Both the position numbers and the translations under genes were made by a program. A stretch of DNA of 6,337 nucleotides, taken from Bacteroidota bacterium. GTDB taxonomy: Bacteria > Bacteroidota > Bacteroidia > NS11-12g > UBA9320. The notes below the pieces were generated by a model. The model worked only from the letters and a program-made list of their open reading frames with translations. It had not been told where the DNA came from and searched no databases. Positions 1 through 5,537 of the stretch are shown here, piece by piece. Positions within the stretch are counted from its first letter, which is position 1. Each line of letters opens with the position of its first letter. Where the stretch lies: assembly GCA_003484585.1 (NCBI GenBank), contig DNBZ01000027.1, positions 1 through 6,337 of the forward strand, read 5' to 3'.

Positions 1-20
1 GCTAAAATAATTCCTTTCAT
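1..20 (-). CDS. rfbA: Start of glucose-1-phosphate thymidylyltransferase (partial, runs off left edge)
   Basis: Reading leftwards from the ATG at 20-18, the seven codons before the window edge give MKGIILA. This is the usual N-terminus of RfbA/RmlA, which continues into the GG-x-G-T-R-L nucleotide-binding loop, here outside the window. RfbA joins dTTP and glucose-1-phosphate to make dTDP-glucose, the substrate of RfbB, which is encoded in the same direction at 4821-3778. The ATG follows an A-rich leader without a Shine-Dalgarno sequence, as is normal for Bacteroidota. Seven residues cannot exclude another sugar-nucleotidyltransferase of the same fold, for example a mannose-1-phosphate guanylyltransferase-like protein. 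The call rests on the exact N-terminal motif plus the rfbB context. Confidence 0.7.
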
Positions 21-37
21 ATTTTTTATTCGTTAAT

Positions 38-127
38 CGCTTCGCTCTTTTAGTTTAAAGTTTATGTCGCTTCGCTCATACAGTTTAAAGTTTATGTCGC
101 TTTGCTCCTACAGTTTAAAGGAAAAGT
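38..127. repeat. Three tandem copies of a 30-bp repeat with GCGAAGC core
   Basis: Copies begin at 38, 68 and 98, an exact 30-bp period. Each has CGCTTCGCTC (CGCTTTGCTC in the third copy), a short variable stretch, then AGTTTAAAG (52-60, 82-90, 112-120) and, in the first two copies, TTTATGT. A degraded fourth start (CGCTAC) is at 134. On the transcribed minus strand the core reads GAGCGAAGCGA. This contains GCGAAGC, known as an unusually stable DNA mini-hairpin. The repeat fills the gap between the four-helix-bundle gene and the rfbA start, and no coding sense was seen in it. Its AGTTTAAAG element recurs in the opposite orientation in the array at 493-810. Confidence 0.85.
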
Positions 128-138
128 TTAGTTCGCTA

Positions 139-492
139 CTATTTCAATTGAGCTGTTCTTAATGATGATAGCATTCTTGATATTTCGCTAATTTGTATTC
201 TAAAAACATCTACTCGCTCTTTGGTCATCATCTCTACTTCACTAGCTAATATAAGGAGATTCATTGTTTCCATCAAACTTCCAAAAGCAATAGTCGTATA
301 ATTGGCTTTGTCCTTATTAGATATCTTACCACTGCCCTCTGCTATGTTGCAACTCACAGATAAAGCGGACCTCCTAATTTGAGAAATTATTCCATACTTT
401 TCTTCTTTAGGAAATTGCTTCGTAAGTTGGTAAACCTCCTTTACCATAATTACACTCTTTTGCCATACTAATAATTTTTCAAATGCAAACAT
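139..492 (-). CDS. Four-helix-bundle protein, S23 / 23S rRNA intervening-sequence family
   Basis: This 117-residue protein has the length and signature of the S23 four-helix-bundle family (TIGR02436/PF05635). It starts with a hydrophobic/aromatic helix (FEKLLVWQKS, residues 4-13), carries the hallmark RSALSVSCNIAEG at 41-53, and continues as helices to residue 117. There is no signal peptide or membrane segment. Family members are encoded inside 23S rRNA intervening sequences, and a relative, Avd, is an accessory nucleic-acid-binding protein of diversity-generating retroelements. The cellular role of stand-alone copies in Bacteroidota is not established, so I assign none. The ATG at 492-490 is supported by AGGAG seven bases upstream. 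The gene ends in two consecutive TAG codons and shows no sugar-metabolism features, so it is probably a passenger in this operon. Confidence 0.9.
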   Translation of the reverse strand: MFAFEKLLVWQKSVIMVKEVYQLTKQFPKEEKYGIISQIRRSALSVSCNIAEGSGKISNKDKANYTTIAFGSLMETMNLLILASEVEMMTKERVDVFRIQISEISRMLSSLRTAQLK

Positions 493-810
493 CTCTAAAC
501 TCCTATACTTTAAACTCTAAACCTCCTAAACTCTAAACTCCTAAACTCTAAACTCCTATACTCTAAACCCTAAACTTCAAACCCTAAACTTCAAACTCTA
601 AACTCCTAAACTCTAAACTCCTATACTTTAAACTCCTAAACTCTAAACTTTAAACCCTAAACTCCTAAACCCTCAAACTCTAAACCCTTAAACCCTAAAC
701 TTTAAACTCTAAACCCTAAACTCCTATACTTTAAACTCTAAACCCTAAACCCTCAAACTCCTAAACTCTAAACTCCTATACTTTAAACTCCTAAACTCTA
801 ACCCCTTAAA
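493..810. repeat. Degenerate telomere-like 7-8-bp repeat array
   Basis: All 318 bases between the wbpB stop and the four-helix-bundle start are imperfect 7-8-bp units on the + strand: AAACTCT, AAACTCCT, AAACCCT, AAACTTC and AAACTTT. At least six copies of CCCTAAA occur, the plant-type telomere heptamer. There is also a higher-order element, CTCCTATACTTT, at 500, 618, 721 and 773, with a variant CTCCTATACTCT at 553. The spacings of 53, 65, 103 and 52 suggest a decayed period of about 52 bp. On the transcribed strand the units read TTTAGAG, AGGAGTTTAGAG and AGTTTAAAG and supply repeated TAG stops. I see no gene, tRNA or terminator inside it. Confidence 0.9.
500..504 (-). promoter_or_regulatory. 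Shine-Dalgarno-like AGGAG contributed by the repeat array
   Basis: On the minus strand AGGAG is followed by the seven bases TTTAGAG and then the ATG of the four-helix-bundle gene at 492. This is textbook spacing, unlike the sugar genes here, which have no such motif. The AGGAGTTTAGAG sequence is itself the last unit of the repeat array. Whether it is used is inference, because Bacteroidota ribosomes mostly start without Shine-Dalgarno pairing. Confidence 0.5.
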
Positions 811-1830
811 CTATCTCAACGCGTAGATCCGTTCAATAATATCCACCACTTTCAGTCCTTCTAACGCATTAGTAGCTATTGGTTTTCTTCCTTTTAAGGC
901 GTCTACAACATTTTCAAAAACGTGAGGATGATTATTAGCAGAGCCTTTGTAATGTCCGTAGTCATTGGCAGGATTGCTAGGAGGTAATTCAGAAAAGGAA
1001 TAGTCCTTAACATGGCAATACTCCACCTCATTCATATACTGACCACCCACTTTCACAGTGCCTTTTTCTGCTATTACAGTGATGCTACTTTCTAAATTAG
1101 TATCCCAAACTGCAATCGAGTAATTGAGACACCCCATACCTCCGTTTATAAAATCAAATGAAACCAAACCCGAATCTTCAAAATCAATACTATGTTGATG
1201 TGAAAAGTTATTGAACTTACCTTGAATGTTGGTAATATCCCCGAAAATCCAATACATCAAATCTACAAAATGAGAAAACTGAGTGAACAAGGTACCTCCA
1301 TCTAAATCATGGGTCCCTTTCCAAGGGTGTTTCTGACCATTTTTAAAGTAGTACCTATCATCTCTATTCCAGTAGCAGTTTACTTGCACACTGTATATTT
1401 CTCCTAAGTGTCCATCACTTACCATTTCTTTGAGCCATAAGGACGGTGGAGAATATCTGTTTTGCATTACACAAAAGATCTGTTTAGATACATTTAGTGC
1501 CTTATAAATAAGGTTTTCACAATTGGCTCTGCTTAGCCCCATTGGTTTTTCTACAACAACATGTTTTTTGTTTTCAAGACAAGTACTAGCTATCTCAGCG
1601 TGGTATCCATTTGGAGTACAGATACATACCACTTCTATTTCTGGATGAGCAGCCAACATTTCATCAGTAGTACTATAAAATGGCACCTCAAAATCTCCTA
1701 AACCTAACATGTCTTTTGATGCAGTGTCTGTAAGAGCAACTAACTCACACTCATTATTGAGTTGCACCATAGTGGCGTGGCGTTTGCCTATGTGACCACA
1801 GCCAATTACTCCAAATTTTATTTTACTCAT
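811..1830 (-). CDS. wbpB: UDP-GlcNAcA 3-dehydrogenase, WbpB/WlbA-like Gfo/Idh/MocA oxidoreductase
   Basis: This 339-residue cytoplasmic oxidoreductase has a Rossmann domain with GVIGCGHIG at residues 7-15, the EKP signature at 94-96 (Lys95 is the family's conserved active-site lysine), and the C-terminal Gfo/Idh/MocA domain with DGGTLFTQFSHFVDL at 177-191, where His187 matches the expected catalytic histidine. WbpB/WlbA proteins oxidise C3 of UDP-N-acetylglucosaminuronic acid with NAD to a 3-keto sugar. The aminotransferase that uses this product is encoded immediately upstream with a 4-bp gap, matching the wbpB-wbpE pairing of the UDP-2,3-diacetamido-mannuronic acid pathway. Length is slightly above the roughly 315-320 residues of characterised members. 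The C-terminus looks intact, so the repeat array begins after it rather than truncating it. Substrate identity is inferred from family and neighbour. Confidence 0.85.
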   Translation of the reverse strand: MSKIKFGVIGCGHIGKRHATMVQLNNECELVALTDTASKDMLGLGDFEVPFYSTTDEMLAAHPEIEVVCICTPNGYHAEIASTCLENKKHVVVEKPMGLSRANCENLIYKALNVSKQIFCVMQNRYSPPSLWLKEMVSDGHLGEIYSVQVNCYWNRDDRYYFKNGQKHPWKGTHDLDGGTLFTQFSHFVDLMYWIFGDITNIQGKFNNFSHQHSIDFEDSGLVSFDFINGGMGCLNYSIAVWDTNLESSITVIAEKGTVKVGGQYMNEVEYCHVKDYSFSELPPSNPANDYGHYKGSANNHPHVFENVVDALKGRKPIATNALEGLKVVDIIERIYALR

Positions 1831-1834
1831 AGGC

Positions 1835-2959
1835 TTAATTAAAGAACGATTTTAGGGACTGTATAATATACGATTGAGTATCCTCAGTCATCTCTGTATG
1901 GATGGGAAGTGATATCACTTCCTTGCAAAGCAGCTCTGTATTGGTATGCTCATTACCTGAATGATAGGCAGAAAAAGCTTGTTGCTTATACAAAGGAATA
2001 GGATAGTAAATCATTGAAGGAATGCTCTTTGATTTAAGATAAGCTTGAAGCTCGTCTCTACTACCGTTGGTTATTCTGATGGTATACTGATGGTAGGCAT
2101 GAGTAGAATAGGAAGCAGTATCAGCGATGTAAATTCCATTGATACCGCCTAGATCCTTGTCATATCTCAAAGCAACCGCTTGCCTTCTAGTTACAAAGTC
2201 ATCTAATTCCTCGAGTTTCACATTGAGTATGACAGCTTGTAAAGTATCTAGCCTACTATTCACTCCAAGTACACTATGTATATACTTCTCTGGTTGACCG
2301 TGATTGGCTATCATTCTAATTTTTTGAGCTAAATCATCATTATTAGTCATCATAGCACCACCGTCTCCAAAGCATCCTAAGTTTTTGCTAGGAAAAAAGG
2401 AAGTACAGCTAATATCACCAAGAGTACCCGTTTTCACTTTCCTGCCATCATTGAATAGATAGCTTCCTCCTATGCCTTGAGCATTATCCTCTATTACGAA
2501 TAAATTATGCTCTGCAGCTAGTTGCATTATCTCCTGCATTGGAGCACATTGTCCATACAAGTGAACTGGCACAATTGCCTTAGTCTTTGGGGTAATACTT
2601 TGTCTAGCAAAATCTACGTCAATATTGAAAGTCTCCAAATCAACATCTACCAGTACCGGTACTAGACCTAGCAGGCCTATTACTTCTGCTGTAGCCACAT
2701 AGGTGAAAGAGGGAACTAATACCTCATCTCCTTGTTGTAGTCCAAGAGCCATAATAGCAATCTGCAGAGCATCTGTTCCATTAGCCACACCTATAACGTG
2801 CTTTACGCCTAGATACTGAGCTAAATTATTCTCAAATTCTTTAAGTGCCGGGCCTTTTATAAATTCACAAGAATCTATAACCGAAGCCATAGCAGGGTCT
2901 ATTTTATGTTTAAGACGTGCGTATTGCGTCTTAAGATCTACCATCTGAATACCTTTCAA
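1835..2959 (-). CDS. wbpE: UDP-3-keto-GlcNAcA aminotransferase, WbpE-like DegT/DnrJ/EryC1/StrS family
   Basis: This is a full-length (374-residue) PLP-dependent sugar aminotransferase. ANGTDALQ at 59-66 binds the cofactor phosphate, IEDNAQ at 156-161 supplies the PLP-pyridine aspartate (Asp158), and SFFPSKNLGCFGDGGA at 187-202 carries the Schiff-base lysine, Lys192. HGQ and GVNSRLDTLQA (232-242) are typical of the WbpE branch. WbpE transfers an amino group from glutamate to C3 of the WbpB product. The 2-oxoglutarate released can serve the dehydrogenase, which fits the tight gene pairing. The longest start is TTG at 2959, giving MKGIQMVDLK, nine bases after cysQ. An ATG at 2944-2942 would give MVDLKTQY and loses nothing catalytic. 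I prefer TTG because related proteins usually have residues before the (I/V)DLK motif, but this is not certain. Confidence 0.88.
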   Translation of the reverse strand: MKGIQMVDLKTQYARLKHKIDPAMASVIDSCEFIKGPALKEFENNLAQYLGVKHVIGVANGTDALQIAIMALGLQQGDEVLVPSFTYVATAEVIGLLGLVPVLVDVDLETFNIDVDFARQSITPKTKAIVPVHLYGQCAPMQEIMQLAAEHNLFVIEDNAQGIGGSYLFNDGRKVKTGTLGDISCTSFFPSKNLGCFGDGGAMMTNNDDLAQKIRMIANHGQPEKYIHSVLGVNSRLDTLQAVILNVKLEELDDFVTRRQAVALRYDKDLGGINGIYIADTASYSTHAYHQYTIRITNGSRDELQAYLKSKSIPSMIYYPIPLYKQQAFSAYHSGNEHTNTELLCKEVISLPIHTEMTEDTQSYIIQSLKSFFN

Positions 2960-2968
2960 CTCGTATAC

Positions 2969-3778
2969 TTAGAAACTTATAAAAAAAGGATTCAATAAAT
3001 TTTCCTTGTTATATGACACGGGTTTCGTGGAAATAGAACAATCTTTTTGAACCTGCAATACTTTGTAATTAAGACCTCTAAGGATAGCATCTGCGGCTCC
3101 AGTATCCCACTCCATAGTAGGAGCAAATCTTGGATAAACATGTGCTTTTCCTTCAGCCAGCATCATAAATTTTAATGAACTCCCCATGGAGACAATTTTA
3201 TTATTTTTCAATGAACCGATAAAATCCTCGGTCTCCTTATTTCTATGAGATCTAGAAGCAACAACAGCTACTGTATCCTTAGTTAATAAGGCTTCTAAAC
3301 TTTCTGTTTTAGAATTAGCCATAAGGAGCTCATCATTTCCATTATTAGTTACTATTTTAGAATAACCTAAGGCCGTTCCGCCGTAATACATTTTATCTAA
3401 AATAGGAGAAAAAACAACTCCAAACACCGGCAGTTCATTTTCTATTAGAGCAATATTTACAGTAAATTCTCCATTCCGTTTAATAAACTCCTTAGTTCCA
3501 TCTAAAGGATCTACGAGCCAATAACTATTCCACTGTTTTCTTTCCTCATAGGAAATAGCTGCACCTTCTTCGCTTAAAGTGGGTATTCCCGTTATAGAGA
3601 GATATTCCATTATTTTATTATGAGCTGCTTTATCAGCTTTGGTTAACGGAGAATCATCCGTTTTATGTTCAACTCCATAATCGTCGGAGTTATACACTTT
3701 TAATATTTCCTCTCCTGCTAACCTAGCAATGGATAATAATTGAGTAATGATATTGTTATTTAATGTAAAATCGTCCAT
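2969..3778 (-). CDS. cysQ: 3'(2'),5'-bisphosphate nucleotidase CysQ (inositol monophosphatase fold)
   Basis: This 269-residue Mg-dependent phosphatase has all the metal-site motifs of the family: SPLTKAD at 43-49, SEEG at 69-72, VDPLDGTKEF at 89-98 (Asp90, Asp93) and EWDTGAADAI at 223-232. CysQ removes the 3' phosphate of PAP, the by-product of sulfotransferases and PAPS reductase, and can also act on PAPS. The ATG overlaps the rfbB stop by one base (TAATG), so translation is probably coupled. Its place in a sugar operon makes sense if the polysaccharide is or was sulfated. The decayed cysN end just beyond rfbB supports that reading. No sulfotransferase, cysC, cysD or intact cysN is in the window. 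A generic inositol-phosphatase role is the main alternative, but the KEF after DPLDGT and the overall pattern favour CysQ. Confidence 0.9.
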   Translation of the reverse strand: MDDFTLNNNIITQLLSIARLAGEEILKVYNSDDYGVEHKTDDSPLTKADKAAHNKIMEYLSITGIPTLSEEGAAISYEERKQWNSYWLVDPLDGTKEFIKRNGEFTVNIALIENELPVFGVVFSPILDKMYYGGTALGYSKIVTNNGNDELLMANSKTESLEALLTKDTVAVVASRSHRNKETEDFIGSLKNNKIVSMGSSLKFMMLAEGKAHVYPRFAPTMEWDTGAADAILRGLNYKVLQVQKDCSISTKPVSYNKENLLNPFFISF

Positions 3779-4821
3779 TAATACATTGATTTATAATATT
3801 GTGCGTATGCACCACTCGTTACATTTTCTAACCAAGAATCATTGGATAAGTACCAATCAATGGTTTTTCTGAGGCCCTCTTCGAATTGCAAACTAGGAAC
3901 CCAGCCCAATTCATCTTTAAGTTTAGTCGCATCTATTGCATACCTAAGATCGTGTCCTGCTCTATCTTTTACATAAGAAATGAGTTTACGAGATTCTCCT
4001 TGTGTACGATTTAGTTTTTCATCCATAGTATCACAGAGTACATGCACTAAATCTATATTGGTCCACTCATTATGACCTCCTATATTATAGGTCTCACCGT
4101 TTTCCCCTTTGCTGAAGATACACTCAATAGCTCGTGCATGGTCTATCACATATAACCAGTCTCGCACATTTAGTCCTTCTCCATAGACGGGCAATGGTTT
4201 CTTATGAATGATATTATTAATCATTAGCGGAATAAGCTTCTCTGGAAAATGATTCGGACCATAATTATTAGAGCAATTAGAGATAACAATAGGGAGACCA
4301 TACGTATGATGATAAGCCCGCACAAAATGATCGCTACTTGCCTTGCTTGCAGAATAAGGGCTTCTAGGATCGTATGCTGTATCTTCATAGAAAAAACCTG
4401 TATCGCCTAACGAGCCATACACCTCATCTGTACTCACATGATAAAATAGCTTGTCGGTATACTCATCCTTCCAATATTCTTTGGCTGCTTGCAGTAGATT
4501 AGCTGTTCCCAATACATTGGTTTTTACAAATGCCAATGGATCCGTTATAGATCTATCTACGTGACTTTCAGCTGCTAAGTGTATCACGTGAGTTATTTTA
4601 TTTGTTTCAAATATCTCCGTTAAAACTTCCAGATTCTGAATATCTGCATGGATGAACGAGTAATTATCCGCAGATTCTATATCCTTTAGATTTTCTAGAT
4701 TCCCAGCATACGTTAGGGCATCTAAATTATAAATATGATCTGAAGTAAAGGTTTTCACAAATAGTCTCACCACGTGTGAACCTATAAAACCTGCTCCTCC
4801 TGTTATTAAGATGTTTTTCAT
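3778..4821 (-). CDS. rfbB: dTDP-glucose 4,6-dehydratase
   Basis: This 347-residue extended short-chain dehydrogenase converts dTDP-glucose to dTDP-4-keto-6-deoxyglucose, the branch point to rhamnose and many amino- and deoxysugars. Visible are the NAD-binding GGAGFIGS at 8-15, LDALTYAGN at 33-41, HLAAESHVDRS at 81-91, the catalytic STDEVYG at 130-136 (Thr131, Asp132, Glu133), the YxxxK pair Tyr156/Lys160 in SPYSASKAS, NNYGPNHFPEKLIP at 185-198, and GLNVRDWLYVIDHARAI further on, all diagnostic of RfbB/RmlB. The length is normal and nothing is missing. Its ATG directly abuts the TAA that ends the cysN remnant, and its stop overlaps the cysQ start by one base. The probable rfbA start at the left edge supplies its substrate. 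rfbC and rfbD are not in the window, so the final dTDP sugar is unknown. Confidence 0.96.
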   Translation of the reverse strand: MKNILITGGAGFIGSHVVRLFVKTFTSDHIYNLDALTYAGNLENLKDIESADNYSFIHADIQNLEVLTEIFETNKITHVIHLAAESHVDRSITDPLAFVKTNVLGTANLLQAAKEYWKDEYTDKLFYHVSTDEVYGSLGDTGFFYEDTAYDPRSPYSASKASSDHFVRAYHHTYGLPIVISNCSNNYGPNHFPEKLIPLMINNIIHKKPLPVYGEGLNVRDWLYVIDHARAIECIFSKGENGETYNIGGHNEWTNIDLVHVLCDTMDEKLNRTQGESRKLISYVKDRAGHDLRYAIDATKLKDELGWVPSLQFEEGLRKTIDWYLSNDSWLENVTSGAYAQYYKSMY

Positions 4822-4980
4822 TTAAATTATCATTCCGGCGGCTACAGCATTATTAGTCGCCTCTTCTACGAGTATAAGTGATCCAGTGGATCTATGTCCA
4901 GTATAACTGTCGCCATTCAAATTATTTATTTGGCATTTTACACAGCTTCGCCACCTCAGTCCCATGGACTGATTAAAAAA
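4822..4980 (-). pseudogene. cysN: Decayed 3' end of cysN (sulfate adenylyltransferase large subunit)
   Basis: The minus-strand frame ending in TAA at 4824-4822 encodes DSYTGHRSTGS followed by LILVEEATNNAVAAGMII. The TGSxILxDxxTNxxVxAGM pattern is the C-terminal signature of the CysN GTPase subunit that helps activate sulfate to APS. The frame is open back to a TAG at 4995-4993 (57 codons), but only about the last 31 codons match. Upstream, a second frame reads EVAKLCKMPNK before a stop, which could be the preceding CysN segment after a frameshift; that part is weak. The other roughly 390 residues, including all GTP-binding motifs, are missing. A 47-codon ATG ORF (4965-4822) could still be translated, but would have no catalytic capacity. 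The remnant ends with zero gap to rfbB and may survive as its translation-initiation region. Confidence 0.8.
4956..4972. repeat. 7-bp perfect inverted repeat with 3-nt loop
   Basis: TCAGTCC and GGACTGA flank the three bases CAT (+ strand). A run of seven A (T on the transcribed strand) at 4975-4981 lies on the 5' side of the hairpin for minus-strand transcription, so it is not an intrinsic terminator in the operon direction. The repeat lies in the poorly conserved upstream part of the cysN remnant. Its function is unknown and it may be fortuitous. Confidence 0.5.
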
Positions 4981-4999
4981 AGCGGCTATGTACTAAAGG

Positions 5000-5530
5000 T
5001 CACTTACTCCAAAGAAGTAAGTAATCGGTGTGATTTGTTTTAAATTCTTCATCAGAAAACTCTGAGGAAGAATAACACACATATTTTATTTTTTTACTGA
5101 GCTTTTGCTCTACTTTTTGCACTAGGTCAAAAAGATAGATTTTATCTATTTCTCCTACAAAAACTAAATCTATAACTTCTGAGCTTAACCCTTTGGCTAG
5201 GTCACCTACTACAAAGACAAGCTCTAATGCACCTAACTGCCCTATTACATTATCTACTATTTTATCTAAACCAGTAAACTTAAGGAGTATGCTATTAATG
5301 TCTTTATATAATGGATGCTTGGTATTGGCCTGAAAATACTTCTTATTTCCTTGCAGATTAGAAGAGAGCAATCCTGCATTCTCTAACTTATTAAGCTCTA
5401 AACGAATAGAATTACTTGATTCTCCAAACTCCGCCTCTAAACCCCTAAGATAGGAGCTATTACTGTTGTTCAAGAAGAACTTGAGCAATAATTTGACTCT
5501 TGTTTTGGATGAGATCAGCGTTTCAATCAT
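5000..5530 (-). CDS. Winged-helix DNA-binding protein with degenerate nucleotidyltransferase-like C-terminal domain
   Basis: This 176-residue protein begins with a winged helix-turn-helix of the ArsR/MarR kind (residues 1-70). The recognition region is LRGLEAEFGESSNSIRLELN (28-47), followed by LENAGLL and a wing at NKKYFQAN (62-69). Residues about 98-155 resemble a minimal nucleotidyltransferase fold: LELVFVVGDLAKG, then SSEVIDLVFVG. The family's GS-x-(A/x)-G...S-D-x-D motif is degraded here. GS is GD (109-110), and the first catalytic aspartate position is occupied by Val119 with only Asp121 left, so catalysis is unlikely. No signal peptide or membrane segment is present. Start is the ATG at 5530, 21 bp after the epimerase stop. 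A perfect palindrome overlapping a promoter-like box lies just upstream. The most likely role is a local transcription factor for this polysaccharide operon, which is inference. The exact regulator family is not identified. Confidence 0.8.
   Translation of the reverse strand: MIETLISSKTRVKLLLKFFLNNSNSSYLRGLEAEFGESSNSIRLELNKLENAGLLSSNLQGNKKYFQANTKHPLYKDINSILLKFTGLDKIVDNVIGQLGALELVFVVGDLAKGLSSEVIDLVFVGEIDKIYLFDLVQKVEQKLSKKIKYVCYSSSEFSDEEFKTNHTDYLLLWSK
5002..5022. repeat. 7-bp inverted repeat over the stop of the winged-helix gene
   Basis: ACTTACT (5002-5008) and AGTAAGT (5016-5022) are perfect reverse complements with a 7-base loop. They form a potential RNA hairpin at the last codons and stop (5002-5000) of the winged-helix gene. 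It is A/U-rich and not followed directly by a U-run: the T7 tract lies about 20 bases further on. I do not call it a terminator; weak attenuation or mRNA 3'-end stabilisation is possible. Confidence 0.45.
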
Positions 5531-5537
5531 AACAGAT

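Larger units (their letters stand above)
38..810 (-). mobile_element. Possible inserted cassette: four-helix-bundle gene between inverted repeat families
   Basis: The gene at 492-139 is bracketed by two repetitive tracts that share a 9-mer in opposite orientation: AGTTTAAAG three times on the + strand at 52-120, and CTTTAAACT five times on the + strand at 508, 626, 700, 729 and 781. The block separates two sugar-nucleotide genes, wbpB and rfbA, that would otherwise be adjacent. S23-family ORFs are known as cargo of 23S rRNA intervening sequences, where complementary ends enclose the ORF. The cassette interpretation is inference. No transposase and no target-site duplication was identified, and the 9-mer contains the palindrome TTTAAA, so part of the symmetry could be fortuitous. 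Confidence 0.35.

Noticed and set aside
38..127. CRISPR array
   Set aside because: The period is 30 bp, but the copies are directly contiguous with no unique spacers and no cas genes are present.
139..492. Diversity-generating retroelement accessory gene (avd)
   Set aside because: The fold family is shared, but no reverse transcriptase, template repeat or variable repeat was seen in the window.
493..810. True telomere or a G-quadruplex-forming tract
   Set aside because: TTTAGGG copies are scattered among many variants, and GGG runs are too few and too widely spaced for a strong quadruplex. The tract is internal to an operon.
811..1830. wbpB truncated by the repeat array
   Set aside because: The C-terminal GLKVVDIIERIYAL matches the natural end of the family, so the array starts after a complete gene.
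4974..5022. Intrinsic terminator after the winged-helix gene
   Set aside because: The T7 tract is about 20 bases beyond the nearest upstream hairpin, and that hairpin is A/U-rich. The other hairpin lies downstream of the T-run.
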